Positions 33,919-43,902 of a stretch of 64,000 bases of DNA are shown one piece after another (position 1 is the first letter of the stretch; the number at the start of each line of letters is the position of its first letter). This DNA is from Pseudomonas sp. MF4836 (GTDB lineage Bacteria > Pseudomonadota > Gammaproteobacteria > Pseudomonadales > Pseudomonadaceae). The notes below the pieces were generated by a model. The model was not told the origin of the DNA and made no database searches. It saw nothing but the letters and a program-made list of their open reading frames with translations. Position numbers and translations under genes: made by a program. Location of the stretch: the NCBI RefSeq assembly GCF_002018875.1, contig NZ_MVOL01000005.1:62001-126000 (forward strand), given 5' to 3'.

Positions 33919-36867
33919 ATGCCGAGCACGCCACGGTCCGAACAACGCCGCTTTCCTCTCCACGTGCATATCAGCGTGATGTTTACCTTTTTACTGTTGT
34001 TGACCGGTATCGTGCTGGGCTTTTTCAACTACCAGCAAACCACTCGGATCATCCTGTCCAGCAGCGAACATCTGTTCCAGCGCATCGAGCAGGATGTGCA
34101 GCAGGACCTGAAACACACCTACCAGCCGATTCGTTACCTGCTCAGCCTGCAGGCCGACAACCCGGCCATCCAGGCACCCGACCTGAATCGACGCCTGGCG
34201 CTGCTCAAGCCGTTCAGCCAATCGCTCATCGACCATGGGGAACTGGCCTCACTCTATGTGGGTTATGCCAACGGCGACTTTTTCATGGTCCGGCCGCTGC
34301 GCAGCGCCGCGCTCAAGGCCGCACGCAAGGCTCCGGAGGCGGCCGCCTACGAAGTCTGGAGCATCGAGCGCGACCCCGGCGGCGAGCAGGTGCGCTCGCA
34401 AACCCTGTTCTACGACAGCACCCTGGGCCTGCTCGATCAACGCAGCAATAGCAACGAACGCTATGACCCGCGCACGCGCGCCTGGTTTGCCAATGCTCCT
34501 CGCGATGACGAACAGATCACCACCGCCCCCTATGTGTTCTTTTCCACGCGCAACGTCGGCACCACCCTGGCCCGGCGCAGCGGCGACAGCGCAGTGATAG
34601 GCGCCGACCTGACCCTCGAGCAACTGTCCGCCACCCTGGCCAAGCACCGCGTCACCCCCAGTACCGAAATCGCCCTGATCGACGCCAACGGCAATGCGGT
34701 GGCCTACCCGGACAGTACCCGGCTGATCATCGAGGCCCAGACCGCGCGACTGATCAAGGCCAACGATCTGAGCCCGGCCCTTGATGCGTTGCTGCACGGC
34801 GCGGCCCAGGCCAATCGTCTGCAGGTGGGAGACCGCACCTGGATCGTCGCCAGTCGACATATCGCGGAAGGGGGTCCCGGCGGCCTGCAACTGGCGCTGC
34901 TGGTGCCGGAGGATGAACTGCTGGTGGATGCCTATCGCATGCGCTGGCAGGGTGCACTGATCACCTTGGCCACGCTGTTGCTGTGCCTGCCCCTGGGCTG
35001 GCTGATTTCGCGAGTGCTGGTCCGGCCGTTGCGGGCCCTGGTGCAGGAGGCCGACGCCATTCGCAGCTTCGACTTCCACTACCCGGTCACCCGGCGTTCG
35101 CCGGTGCTTGAGGTCGATCAGTTGAGTGTCTCCATGGCGCGGATGAAGGACACCCTGGCGAGTTTCTTCGAGATCACTGCCAGCCTGTCCGCCGAGACGC
35201 GGTTCGACCCGCTGTTACAACGCGTGTTGTTTGAAACCGTGAAAATCGGCCAGGCCCAGGCGGGGCTGATCTTCCTCTGCGAAAGCGAAGGCACGCGCCT
35301 GGAGCCCCACGGGCTGACCATCGACGGCCAACAGCAAGACCCGACGGCGTTCAACCTGCCCGCCCTGGTCCTCGACAACCCCCAGGGCCCGACCTGGCTG
35401 CAGCAACTGGCGAACCGCGACAGCCTGGTCACCACCCTGGGTTTCGAACAGGCCGGGAATCTGCAAAGTGTGATGTTGGCCCTGGCCTGCCCCAGCGCCC
35501 ATCTGATCGGCCTGCGCCTGCGCAATCGACACAACGAAACCGTCGGCGTGCTCGTCCTGCTGCTGGTGGACAGCGGCCAGGAAGCCGACCTGGAAAAACT
35601 GCGTCCTGATCGCATCGCCTTCATCCAGGCCATATCAGGTGCTGCCGCGCTGTGCATCGACAGCCAGCGCCTGCAAAACAAACAAAAGCAATTGCTCGAC
35701 TCATTTATCCAACTGCTGGCCGGGGCCATCGATGCCAAGAGCCCCTATACCGGCGGTCACTGCCAACGGGTGCCGGCACTGACCCTGATGCTGGCCGAAG
35801 CCGCTGCCGCCAGCCAGCAACCGGCCTTCGCCGCCTACCAGCCCAATGAAGATGAATGGGAGGCCCTGCATATCGCTGCCTGGCTGCACGACTGCGGCAA
35901 GGTCACGACCCCGGAATACGTGGTCGACAAGGCCACCAAGCTGGAAACCCTGAACGACCGTATCCACGAAATCCGCACACGCTTCGAAGTCCTCAAGCGC
36001 GATGCCTGGATCAACTACTGGCAAGGCCTGGCCCGGGAAGGCGATGAATCCTCACTGGCCAGCACCCGGGATGCCGAGCTGGCCCAGCTGGACGCCGACT
36101 TCGCCTTTGTCGCCCACTGCAACGTGGGCGGCGAAGCCATGGCCGAGGCCGACTTGCAGCGCCTGCGAGAGATTGCCGAACGCACCTGGAGCCGAACCCT
36201 GGATGATCGCCTGGGGGTCTCCTGGGAGGAGAAAAAACGCCAGGAGCGCGGGCCGCTTCCAACGCTGCCGGTCCGTGAACGGCTCCTCGCCGACAAACCC
36301 GAGCATCTGTTGGAACGCGATGAAAGCGAACTGATCGCCGCAGACAACCCCTGGGGCTTCAAGCTCGACGCACCGCCGCACAAATACAACCGTGGCGAGC
36401 TCTACAACCTGAGCATCACCCGCGGCACGCTGACCCGTGAGGAGCGCTATGTGATCAACCACCACATGGTGCAAACCATCCTGATGCTCAACCACCTGCC
36501 CTTCCCCCACCATTTGCACAACGTCGCGGAAATCGCTGGCGGCCATCATGAGAAAATGGACGGCACCGGCTACCCCAAACAGTTGAAGCGCGAACAGATG
36601 AGCCTGCCGGCACGGATGATGGCAATCGCCGATATCTTCGAAGCACTGACAGCCGCGGATCGCCCCTACAAGAAGGGCAAGACCCTGAGTGAAGCCTTGG
36701 GCATCATGGCCATGATGTGCCGTGACGCCCATATCGATCCCGAACTGTTCGGCCTGTTTATCGAGGCACAGGTCTATCGGCATTACGCCGAACGCTTTCT
36801 GGAGCCGCAGCAGATCGATGCGGTCGACCCGCAAGGCCTGCTGCGCAAGGCCGGACTGATGGAGTGA
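33919..36867 (+). CDS. Membrane HD-GYP phosphodiesterase with periplasmic sensor, HAMP and GAF
   Basis: A 982-residue protein. A membrane helix near residues 15-37, a large periplasmic Cache-like region to about 345, a second helix about 350-370, HAMP (RVLVRPLRALVQEADAIRSF), a GAF-like domain (about 440-590) and a C-terminal HD-GYP domain with HD at 657-658 (WLHDCGK) and HHEKMDGTGYP at 876-886. It should degrade c-di-GMP. The stretch between the two motifs is about 150 residues longer than canonical. ATG 33919 has GGAG upstream; an earlier in-frame start is unlikely. Confidence 0.85.
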   Translation: MPSTPRSEQRRFPLHVHISVMFTFLLLLTGIVLGFFNYQQTTRIILSSSEHLFQRIEQDVQQDLKHTYQPIRYLLSLQADNPAIQAPDLNRRLALLKPFSQSLIDHGELASLYVGYANGDFFMVRPLRSAALKAARKAPEAAAYEVWSIERDPGGEQVRSQTLFYDSTLGLLDQRSNSNERYDPRTRAWFANAPRDDEQITTAPYVFFSTRNVGTTLARRSGDSAVIGADLTLEQLSATLAKHRVTPSTEIALIDANGNAVAYPDSTRLIIEAQTARLIKANDLSPALDALLHGAAQANRLQVGDRTWIVASRHIAEGGPGGLQLALLVPEDELLVDAYRMRWQGALITLATLLLCLPLGWLISRVLVRPLRALVQEADAIRSFDFHYPVTRRSPVLEVDQLSVSMARMKDTLASFFEITASLSAETRFDPLLQRVLFETVKIGQAQAGLIFLCESEGTRLEPHGLTIDGQQQDPTAFNLPALVLDNPQGPTWLQQLANRDSLVTTLGFEQAGNLQSVMLALACPSAHLIGLRLRNRHNETVGVLVLLLVDSGQEADLEKLRPDRIAFIQAISGAAALCIDSQRLQNKQKQLLDSFIQLLAGAIDAKSPYTGGHCQRVPALTLMLAEAAAASQQPAFAAYQPNEDEWEALHIAAWLHDCGKVTTPEYVVDKATKLETLNDRIHEIRTRFEVLKRDAWINYWQGLAREGDESSLASTRDAELAQLDADFAFVAHCNVGGEAMAEADLQRLREIAERTWSRTLDDRLGVSWEEKKRQERGPLPTLPVRERLLADKPEHLLERDESELIAADNPWGFKLDAPPHKYNRGELYNLSITRGTLTREERYVINHHMVQTILMLNHLPFPHHLHNVAEIAGGHHEKMDGTGYPKQLKREQMSLPARMMAIADIFEALTAADRPYKKGKTLSEALGIMAMMCRDAHIDPELFGLFIEAQVYRHYAERFLEPQQIDAVDPQGLLRKAGLME

Positions 36868-36873
36868 AGCGGA

Positions 36874-37356
36874 TCAGCAGTCGCTCAGGCGCAGGAAAAT
36901 CGCCGCCAGGGCTTCGATGCCGGTTTGATCGTCGACGCTGAAGCGGGCCAGTTTCGGGCTGTCCAGATCCAGCACGCCGATCAGCCGTCCGTCCTTGACC
37001 AGCGGCACGACCAACTCGCTGTTGGACGCGCTGTCGCAGGCAATGTGCCCCGGGAACGCGTGTACATCTTCGACCCGCTGGGTTTGCCGCGAGGCCGCAG
37101 CCGCGCCACATACACCACGACCGAAGGCAATCCGCACACAGGCGATCTGGCCCTGGAACGGGCCGAGCACCAGTTCTTCATCACGGTTGAGGTAGAAGCC
37201 AGCCCAATTCAAATCGTCGAGCTGGTTGAACAGAAACGCCGAAAACTGCGCGGCATTGGCAATGAAATCCCGCTCATCGGCCAGCAGGGATTCCAGCTGG
37301 GCGCACAACAACCCATAGCCTTCCAGGTCCTTACCGGCGCTTTGCAAATCGATCAT
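36874..37356 (-). CDS. msrC: Free methionine-R-sulfoxide reductase (GAF domain)
   Basis: A 160-residue single GAF-domain enzyme. The three redox Cys of the family are present: ACVRIAFGRGVCG (two) and HIACDSASNSELVVP (third, catalytic). It reduces the R-epimer of free methionine sulfoxide using thioredoxin or glutaredoxin. Start 37356 overlaps the upstream ATPase gene by ATGA, so the two are coupled. It is the first of several oxidant-repair genes in the next 20 kb. Confidence 0.87.
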   Translation of the reverse strand: MIDLQSAGKDLEGYGLLCAQLESLLADERDFIANAAQFSAFLFNQLDDLNWAGFYLNRDEELVLGPFQGQIACVRIAFGRGVCGAAAASRQTQRVEDVHAFPGHIACDSASNSELVVPLVKDGRLIGVLDLDSPKLARFSVDDQTGIEALAAIFLRLSDC

Positions 37357-38243
37357 GCCTTTTGCTCCAGCAACTTCAGGCCAACCCAGTAGCGGGCGAA
37401 TTGGTAGGCGCAACGGCCATTGCGGTTGCCGCGGCCCGTGGCCCAGCGCACCGCGAGAATCTCCAGCTCCTCATCCCGCTGCCATCTGAGGTTTGCCTTG
37501 CTCGCCAGCTCGCCGATCCAGTGCTCCACTACATTGAGGAAGTGTTCCTGGGTGAAAGGGTAGAACGACAGCCACAGGCCAAAGCGATCCGACAGGGCGA
37601 TCTTGTCTTCCACCGCTTCGCTAGGGTGAAGTTCGCCATCGACGCGCTTCCAGTTCTCGTTGTCACTCTCTTTCTCGGGCACCAGGTGCCGCCGGTTGGA
37701 GGTCGCGTAGAGCAGCACGTTGTCCGGCGCCTGTTCCAGCGAGCCGTCGAGTACGCTCTTGAGCACCCGGTAATCGCCTTCACCGGCCTCGAACGACAGG
37801 TCATCGCAGAACAGCACGAAACGCTGGGGCAGCTTGACCAACTGCTCCACCACTCGCGGCAGGTCCGCGAGGTGATCGCGCTCGATTTCGATCAGGCGCA
37901 AACCGCCCTTGGCGTGTTCAGCCAGCAAGGCGCGCACCAACGACGACTTGCCGGTACCGCGCGAGCCCCAGAGCAAGGCGTGGTTGGCCGGCATGCCATC
38001 GAGAAACTGCTGGGTATTGCGTGCCAATTGCTCACGTTGCCGGTCGACGCCGATCAGATCGGACAAGCGCATGTCGAGGCTGACCTCCAGGGGCAACAGG
38101 AAGCCATTGCGTCCCTCCCGTTGCCAGCGCGCGGCCAGGCAGTGCGTCCAGTCGATGACTTGTCGCGGGGCCGGCAGCAACGGCTCAAGCCGAGCCAGGA
38201 CCGCATCGGCGCGTTCAAGAAAAGCATTCAATCGAGAATCCAC
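37353..38243 (-). CDS. DUF815-family AAA-type ATPase
   Basis: A 296-residue cytoplasmic ATPase with Walker A GSRGTGKSSLVRALL at about residues 93-107 and a Walker B-like FVLFCDDLSFE. The family marks are the N-terminal LIGVDRQREQL and LYATSNRRHLVPE. Members are widespread and uncharacterised; DnaA/Cdc48-like folds are predicted. It is translationally coupled to fRMsr downstream, and diverges from sagS. Confidence 0.85.
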   Translation of the reverse strand: MDSRLNAFLERADAVLARLEPLLPAPRQVIDWTHCLAARWQREGRNGFLLPLEVSLDMRLSDLIGVDRQREQLARNTQQFLDGMPANHALLWGSRGTGKSSLVRALLAEHAKGGLRLIEIERDHLADLPRVVEQLVKLPQRFVLFCDDLSFEAGEGDYRVLKSVLDGSLEQAPDNVLLYATSNRRHLVPEKESDNENWKRVDGELHPSEAVEDKIALSDRFGLWLSFYPFTQEHFLNVVEHWIGELASKANLRWQRDEELEILAVRWATGRGNRNGRCAYQFARYWVGLKLLEQKA

Positions 38244-38410
38244 GACTTCTCCTCAGACAGGTTCACAATAATGGTCGGGCATCCAGACGAAACAGGAGTG
38301 CGGTGCCCGTGGTCTACCCAAGCAGGATCAGCGCCAGGCCCCTGCCGGCAATAACTGACGATCAGCTATGCTTGCCCAGCGAAGGGAAACGGAAAGTGGC
38401 TCAGCATCCC

Positions 38411-40732
38411 ATGGATATTAAATTCACCCACCGCCTGTCTTACAAACAAGCCAGGCTTACAGTGCTGGTCGGCTTCATCCTCGGGACGGCGCTCAGTCTG
38501 CTGCAAATCGGCATCGATTATGCCAGTGAAGACGCCTCCATCAATCAGGAAATACGCTCGCTCCTGGAAATCAGCCATAACCCGGCCTCGCGTATCGCCT
38601 ACAACATCGACGCCGAACTGGCCCAGGAACTGACCCTGGGTTTGCTGCGCTCACCGGCCATCATTGGCGCGCAACTGATCGATAACAACAACACCCTGCT
38701 GGCCAATGTCGAGCGTCCGCCGCTGAAAAGCCGCTACCGGGCCATCAGCGACTTCCTGTTCGGCGCCAATCGCCAGTTCGAAGACCGGCTCTTTCTCAGC
38801 CATCTACCCGAAGAATCCTTGGGCACCTTGCACCTGGAGGTCGATACCTTCGCCTTCGGCAGCCGCTTCCTGCGCCGGGCCGAAGTGACCCTGATCAACG
38901 GCTTCGCCCGCAGCCTGATCCTGACCGGGATTCTCCTTGGCCTGTTTTACGTGATGCTGACCAAGCCGCTGGTCAGGGTGATCCGCGAACTCAGTGGCCG
39001 CGACCCGCGCAGCGCCGACCAGCCCAAGCTGGACTTCCCGCCGGGCCACGAAAACGATGAAATCGGGGTGCTGGTCAAGGTCGCCAACCAGCAGTTTGAA
39101 AACATGTCCACCGAGATCCAGCAACGGCGCAACGCAGAAAACCGCCTGACCGACTATCTTGGCCAACTGGAAAACATCGTCTCCGCACGCACCACTGAGC
39201 TCAAGGCGATCAACCAGCGCCTGAGCCAATCCAACGAAGAACTGGAAACCGCCCGCAGCACCGCTCTGGATATGGCTCAGGCGCGGGCCGCCTTCCTGGC
39301 CAACATGAGCCACGAAATCCGCACCCCGCTCAATGGCTTGCTGGGCATGATCGCCTTGTCCCTGGACAGCCAGCTGAACGCCGAACAACGCCAGCAACTG
39401 TCGATCGCCCACGATTCCGGCAAGGTGCTGGTGGAGTTGCTCAACGATATTCTCGACATGTCAAAGTTCGACGCCGGGCAACTGGAACTGGAACGCATCC
39501 CGTTCGACCTCGGCGTGCTGGTCGAAGACACCGCCAATCTGCTGTCGCAGAACACCGCGTCCAGCGTCGAATTGACCTGCCTGATCGAACCCGATTTCCC
39601 GGCTCTGGTGCTGGGTGACCCGACTCGGGTGCGGCAGATCGTCAGCAACCTGTTGTCGAACGCGCTGAAATTCACCCGATTCGGCCGGGTGGATGTGCGC
39701 CTGTGCACCCACGATGACGGGGTACGGATCGAAGTCTGCGACACCGGCATCGGCATCGCACCGGAAGCTCAACTGCGGATTTTTCAACCCTATACCCAGG
39801 CTGGCGCCGGCATCACGCGCCAGTACGGCGGCACCGGCCTTGGGCTGGCCCTGACCCACAACCTGTGCGAGGCCATGCAGGGACGGCTGAGCATCAGCTC
39901 CGAGGTGGGTTTTGGCAGCCAGTTCTGCGCCGACCTGCCGTTACCCTGCCATACCCCGGCCGTGGCTCCGGCGCCGTTGTTTGGCACTATCCTGGCGATT
40001 ACCGAGCCTGGCAGCGGCCTCGCTGAACTGCTGGGCAAACTCCTGCCGGCCTGGGGCCTGAATTATCGACGCTGCAACCTGAGCGATTCGCTGCTCGGGC
40101 TCGAGCCCGACCTGTTGATCACCGACTGCCCGGAATGCCTGTTCGGCCTGCGCCCGACCCTCTCTGCGCCGATCCTGCTGGTCACCGCCTATGGCAGTTT
40201 TCTCCCCAGTGAGGAGGCTGCGGCCCTGGCGCCGCTGCAGCAACAGGCCCGGCCATTGGCGCGCAATGCCCTGTACCAGACACTGCGTCGGGCACTGCTG
40301 GGGCACACCGTGATCATCGACGACGCTCAGCTGGAGACCTACACGCCTTTACGTCGAGCACGGATCCTGCTGGTGGAGGACAACCCGGTGAACCAACTGG
40401 TGGCCAAGGGCATGCTCAGCAAACTCGGCTGCGCCGTGAGCGTCGCGGCCCACGGTGCCGAAGCCCTCAACCTGCTGGAGCACGAGGACTTCGATCTGGT
40501 GCTGATGGACTGCAACATGCCGGTCATGGACGGTTACGAGGCCAGCCGGCAGATACGTCGCAGCGGCCGCTGGCCTGACCTGCCGATCATTGCCCTGACC
40601 GCCAACGCCATGCCCGAAGAGCGCGAACGTTGCCGCCTGGCAGGCATGAGCGATTACCTGGCCAAGCCGTTCCGACGCGAAGAACTGGCCGCCCTGCTGG
40701 ACCTCTGGGTGCCGACTACGACAATGCTTTGA
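38411..40732 (+). CDS. sagS: SagS-type hybrid histidine kinase (biofilm switch sensor)
   Basis: A 773-residue membrane hybrid kinase: helix at about 14-35, periplasmic sensory region, helix at about 165-185, coiled coil, HisKA with FLANMSHEIRTPLNGL (His301), HATPase with NALKF, DTGIGI and GGTGLGL, and a C-terminal receiver (VEDNPVNQLVAKGML; phosphoacceptor Asp700 in MDCNMPVMDGYEA). P. aeruginosa SagS (PA2824), which controls the planktonic-biofilm transition through HptB, has the same neighbours ospR-gpx-msrB. The start is uncertain: ATG 38411 or GTG 38396, which has better upstream purines. Confidence 0.82.
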   Translation: MDIKFTHRLSYKQARLTVLVGFILGTALSLLQIGIDYASEDASINQEIRSLLEISHNPASRIAYNIDAELAQELTLGLLRSPAIIGAQLIDNNNTLLANVERPPLKSRYRAISDFLFGANRQFEDRLFLSHLPEESLGTLHLEVDTFAFGSRFLRRAEVTLINGFARSLILTGILLGLFYVMLTKPLVRVIRELSGRDPRSADQPKLDFPPGHENDEIGVLVKVANQQFENMSTEIQQRRNAENRLTDYLGQLENIVSARTTELKAINQRLSQSNEELETARSTALDMAQARAAFLANMSHEIRTPLNGLLGMIALSLDSQLNAEQRQQLSIAHDSGKVLVELLNDILDMSKFDAGQLELERIPFDLGVLVEDTANLLSQNTASSVELTCLIEPDFPALVLGDPTRVRQIVSNLLSNALKFTRFGRVDVRLCTHDDGVRIEVCDTGIGIAPEAQLRIFQPYTQAGAGITRQYGGTGLGLALTHNLCEAMQGRLSISSEVGFGSQFCADLPLPCHTPAVAPAPLFGTILAITEPGSGLAELLGKLLPAWGLNYRRCNLSDSLLGLEPDLLITDCPECLFGLRPTLSAPILLVTAYGSFLPSEEAAALAPLQQQARPLARNALYQTLRRALLGHTVIIDDAQLETYTPLRRARILLVEDNPVNQLVAKGMLSKLGCAVSVAAHGAEALNLLEHEDFDLVLMDCNMPVMDGYEASRQIRRSGRWPDLPIIALTANAMPEERERCRLAGMSDYLAKPFRREELAALLDLWVPTTTML

Positions 40733-41177
40733 CCTGGGCCAGCAAACGGTCCAGACCATTGCGCAACTCGTCCAAACCATTGAGGTCGACGCCGCTGTCG
40801 CAGAGCAAGGCCGCCTTGAGCGGCGGCACTTGCTCGCGCAGGGCCAGGCCCGCAGGGCTCAGGCTTAGATGCACCTCACGCTCATCCAGGACCGAGCGCT
40901 GGCGCTGCACCAGTTGCAACTGTTGCAGTCGCTTGAGCAATGGCGTCAGGGTTCCGGAGTCCAGCGCCAGACGCTCACCCAGCGCCCTGACGGTGGGTAA
41001 TTCGGGCGGCGTTGCCTGCCACTCCCACAGCACCAGCATCACCAAGTACTGCGGGTAAGTCAGGCCCAACTGGTCGAGCATCGGCTTGTAGCCACGCACC
41101 ACAGCCCGCGAGGCGGCGTAGAGTTTGAAACACAGCTGACGGTCGAGGCTCAGCGAATCGGCGGACAGGTCGTTCAT
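40716..41177 (-). CDS. ospR: OspR, MarR/OhrR-family redox regulator
   Basis: A 153-residue winged-helix repressor of the OhrR type with the reactive Cys16 in DRQLCFKLY and a second Cys126 (ALLCDSG) for disulfide sensing. In P. aeruginosa OspR represses the neighbouring glutathione peroxidase gene and modulates pigment and virulence traits. It overlaps gpx by 4 nt, so they are co-transcribed, and it overlaps the end of sagS by 17 nt in the opposite direction. Confidence 0.88.
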   Translation of the reverse strand: MNDLSADSLSLDRQLCFKLYAASRAVVRGYKPMLDQLGLTYPQYLVMLVLWEWQATPPELPTVRALGERLALDSGTLTPLLKRLQQLQLVQRQRSVLDEREVHLSLSPAGLALREQVPPLKAALLCDSGVDLNGLDELRNGLDRLLAQVKALS

Positions 41178-41659
41178 TTGAGCAGGGCTTCAATCTCGCT
41201 CGTCAGGTCCTGGGGCTTGGTGGTCGGCGCGAAACGCTTGACCACCTGCCCGTCCTTGCCGACCAGGAATTTGGTGAAGTTCCACTTGATGCCCTGGGAG
41301 CCCAGCAAGCCCGGCGCACGCTTTTTCAACTGAACGAACAGTGGATGGGCCTGTGCGCCATTGACATCGACCTTCTTGAACAGCGGGAAGCTGACACCGA
41401 AGTTCAGTTCGCAAAACTCGGAAATCGCCCCCTCGTTTCCCGGTTCCTGCTTGCCGAACTGATTGCACGGGAACCCCAGCACCACCAGACCTTGATCCTT
41501 GTAGGTCTGCCACAGCTCCTCCAGCCCTTTGTACTGGGGCGTAAAACCGCACTTGCTGGCGGTGTTGACCACCAGTACGGCCTTGCCGTGGAAGTCGGCC
41601 AGGGTTGTTTGCTCGCCCTTGATGGTGGTGCACGGGATGTTCAACAGGGTGTCACTCAT
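41174..41659 (-). CDS. gpx: Glutathione peroxidase (thioredoxin-type)
   Basis: A 161-residue peroxidase with the peroxidatic Cys37 in NTASKCGFTPQYKGLE, FPCNQFG and WNFTKFLV. An extra Cys83 (EFCELNFG) is the resolving Cys in the thioredoxin-dependent class. It removes organic and hydrogen peroxides. First gene of the gpx-ospR operon; the AT-rich gap upstream holds a candidate OspR site. Confidence 0.9.
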   Translation of the reverse strand: MSDTLLNIPCTTIKGEQTTLADFHGKAVLVVNTASKCGFTPQYKGLEELWQTYKDQGLVVLGFPCNQFGKQEPGNEGAISEFCELNFGVSFPLFKKVDVNGAQAHPLFVQLKKRAPGLLGSQGIKWNFTKFLVGKDGQVVKRFAPTTKPQDLTSEIEALLK

Positions 41660-41703
41660 GGTGCAGGCTCCAGGAACAGTAAAGGTCGCTAAAAATAGCG
41701 CTC

Positions 41704-41730
41704 AATTAAATTGCGTACAACCTAATTCAA
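41704..41730. promoter_or_regulatory. AT-rich candidate OspR operator before gpx
   Basis: attaaattgcgtacaaccta continuing to attcaa (41705-41730) contains the two TTAAATTG/CCTAATTC half-site-like elements of the AT-rich form bound by MarR/OhrR proteins. It is 45-70 nt upstream of gpx. The assignment is by position and composition. Confidence 0.4.
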
Positions 41731-41734
41731 TGGA

Positions 41735-41756
41735 AAGCGATTTCGAAAAATCGCTT
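41735..41756. terminator. Hairpin after msrB
   Basis: Perfect 9-bp stem aagcgattt / aaatcgctt with loop cgaa, just past the end of msrB on the minus strand and before the gpx promoter. It can terminate msrB transcription. Confidence 0.55.
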
Positions 41757-41770
41757 CTTGTCGGCAGGTC

Positions 41771-42163
41771 TTAGCGCGGCACCAGGTCCAGGCACACCGA
41801 ATTGATGCAATAACGCAGGCCGGTCGGTGGCGGCCCATCGGGGAATACATGCCCCAGGTGCGCATCACATTTGGCGCACACCACTTCAGTGCGGATCATG
41901 CCGTGGCTGACATCGCGAATATCGACCATGGCGCTTTCACCGATCGGTTCGTAGAAGCTCGGCCAGCCGCAGCCGGAATCGAATTTGGCCCGCGAGTCGA
42001 ACAAGGGCTCGTTGCAGCAGATACAGTGATAGACCCCTTCGGTCTTGGTGCCGTTGTACTTGCCCGAGAACGGTCGTTCGGTGCCTTTGAGCCGGCATAC
42101 GTTGTATTGCTCGGGATCGAGCATGGCGCGCCATTCTTCAAGGGTTTTTTCCAGCTTTTCCAT
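41771..42163 (-). CDS. msrB: Peptide methionine-R-sulfoxide reductase MsrB
   Basis: A 130-residue MsrB. The zinc site is complete: Cys47/Cys50 in CICC and Cys96/Cys99 in CAKC. The catalytic Cys119 is in [11 protein letters not shown]. It repairs oxidised methionine in proteins. Of two adjacent ATGs, 42163 is preferred because AGGAGG lies 4 nt upstream and would abut the other. It occurs between gpx and the aminotransferase gene, as in P. aeruginosa. Confidence 0.92.
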   Translation of the reverse strand: MEKLEKTLEEWRAMLDPEQYNVCRLKGTERPFSGKYNGTKTEGVYHCICCNEPLFDSRAKFDSGCGWPSFYEPIGESAMVDIRDVSHGMIRTEVVCAKCDAHLGHVFPDGPPPTGLRYCINSVCLDLVPR

Positions 42164-42387
42164 CATCCCTCCTCTGCAACTGAAAAAGCCCGATCTGTAT
42201 CTTTTCCACGGATCAGGCGGCACGTATGATTGCGCCTCGTTAGACGCCAGTCTGGCAGCCGCGCCAAGCGCATTCAAACGGATTTTGCCGCTGCAAGCGT
42301 AGGCTACAGGCCTGTGTGAAAACGCAGGATTCCCAGTACGGTAGTTCATCCGCCATCTGGATCGTTCATTTTCGGGAACACATCGCC

Positions 42388-43599
42388 ATGCAGGTCAGCA
42401 AATCGAACAAGCTCGCCAACGTCTGCTACGACATTCGCGGCCCAGTGCTCAAGCACGCCAAACGTCTGGAAGAGGAAGGCCATCGCATCCTCAAGCTGAA
42501 CATCGGCAACCCGGCACCCTTTGGTTTCGAAGCGCCGGATGAAATCCTTCAGGACGTGATCCGCAACCTGCCGACCGCACAGGGCTACAGCGACTCCAAA
42601 GGCCTGTTCAGTGCGCGCAAGGCGGTCATGCAGTACTACCAGCAGAAGCAGGTGGAAGGCGTCGGCATCGAAGACATCTACCTGGGCAACGGTGTTTCCG
42701 AACTGATCGTGATGGCCATGCAGGCCCTGCTCAACAATGGCGACGAAGTGCTGGTCCCGGCCCCGGACTACCCGCTGTGGACCGCTGCGGTCAGCCTGGC
42801 AGGCGGCAATCCGGTGCATTACCTGTGTGACGAGCAGGCCAACTGGTGGCCGGACCTGGCCGACATCAAGGCCAAGATCACCCCGAACACCAAAGCCCTG
42901 GTGATTATCAACCCCAACAACCCGACGGGCGCCGTATACCCCAAGGAAGTGCTGCTGGGCATGCTCGAACTGGCCCGCCAGCACAACCTGGTGGTGTTCT
43001 CCGACGAGATCTACGACAAGATTCTGTACGACGACGCCGTGCATATCTGCACCGCGTCCCTGGCTCCGGACCTGTTGTGCCTGACCTTCAACGGCCTGTC
43101 CAAGTCGTATCGGGTCGCGGGCTTCCGCTCCGGCTGGGTGGCCATTTCCGGTCCCAAGCACCATGCCCAGAGCTACATCGAGGGCATCGATATGCTGGCC
43201 AACATGCGCCTATGTGCCAACGTGCCGAGCCAGCACGCCATCCAGACTGCACTGGGCGGCTATCAAAGCATCAACGACTTGGTCCTGCCCCAGGGCCGCC
43301 TGCTGGAACAACGCAATCGCACCTGGGAACTGCTCAATGACATTCCCGGCGTAAGCTGCGTCAAGCCCATGGGCGCGCTGTACGCCTTCCCGCGGATTGA
43401 CCCGAAAGTCTGCCCGATTCATAACGATGAGAAGTTCGTCCTCGACCTGCTGCTCTCGGAGAAACTGCTGGTGGTTCAAGGCACGGCCTTCAACTGGCCA
43501 TGGCCCGACCACTTCCGCGTCGTCACCCTGCCACGGGTGGATGACCTGGAGCAGGCAATTGGCCGGATCGGCAGCTTCCTCAAGTCTTACCGTCAGTAA
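42388..43599 (+). CDS. alaA: AlaA-like pyridoxal-phosphate aminotransferase
   Basis: A 403-residue class I aminotransferase. The PLP lysine is in [16 protein letters not shown], with [10 protein letters not shown] and [11 protein letters not shown] as further markers. Length and sequence match E. coli AlaA (YfbQ), a glutamate-pyruvate aminotransferase making alanine. The start 42388 is set by the family N-terminus ([19 protein letters not shown]). It is read divergently from msrB across 224 nt. Confidence 0.87.
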   Translation: MQVSKSNKLANVCYDIRGPVLKHAKRLEEEGHRILKLNIGNPAPFGFEAPDEILQDVIRNLPTAQGYSDSKGLFSARKAVMQYYQQKQVEGVGIEDIYLGNGVSELIVMAMQALLNNGDEVLVPAPDYPLWTAAVSLAGGNPVHYLCDEQANWWPDLADIKAKITPNTKALVIINPNNPTGAVYPKEVLLGMLELARQHNLVVFSDEIYDKILYDDAVHICTASLAPDLLCLTFNGLSKSYRVAGFRSGWVAISGPKHHAQSYIEGIDMLANMRLCANVPSQHAIQTALGGYQSINDLVLPQGRLLEQRNRTWELLNDIPGVSCVKPMGALYAFPRIDPKVCPIHNDEKFVLDLLLSEKLLVVQGTAFNWPWPDHFRVVTLPRVDDLEQAIGRIGSFLKSYRQ

Positions 43600-43608
43600 G
43601 TACCCGTT

Positions 43609-43638
43609 GCAGTGCGATCGGTCCGCCGGTCGCACTGC
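43609..43638 (+). terminator. Hairpin terminator after the aminotransferase gene
   Basis: A 13-bp stem gcagtgcgatcgg / ccggtcgcactgc (one G-T pair) with loop tccg, ten bases past the stop codon. The following sequence is AT-rich but not a clean T-run. Confidence 0.65.
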
Positions 43639-43902
43639 GATTAATTCAGCAACACATCTTCGCTCCCCTGCCCCGCCTCCCTTCTATAAGCTGACACCCT
43701 CCCGACACACCGCTGGTGCAAGGGCTTGTAGCAAAAAACACACTTCGGGATTTATCTGATTCGCCGCAGAAATTTCATGCACGCGTCTAGGATCAGTCTG
43801 TAAGACACAGTTTGAAATAGTCACCCGGTTGAATAGCCCGGTGCCGCACCTTATATACCCCGCAGTACGCTACATCTTAAGCATGAGGAGATTTTAACAA
43901 CC
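43639..43902. other. Gap with the htpX promoter
   Basis: About 260 nt without a gene. It is AT-rich at 43735-43880 and must carry the htpX promoter. I see no convincing sigma-32 or CpxR site. GAGGAG lies 9 nt before the htpX ATG. Confidence 0.4.
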
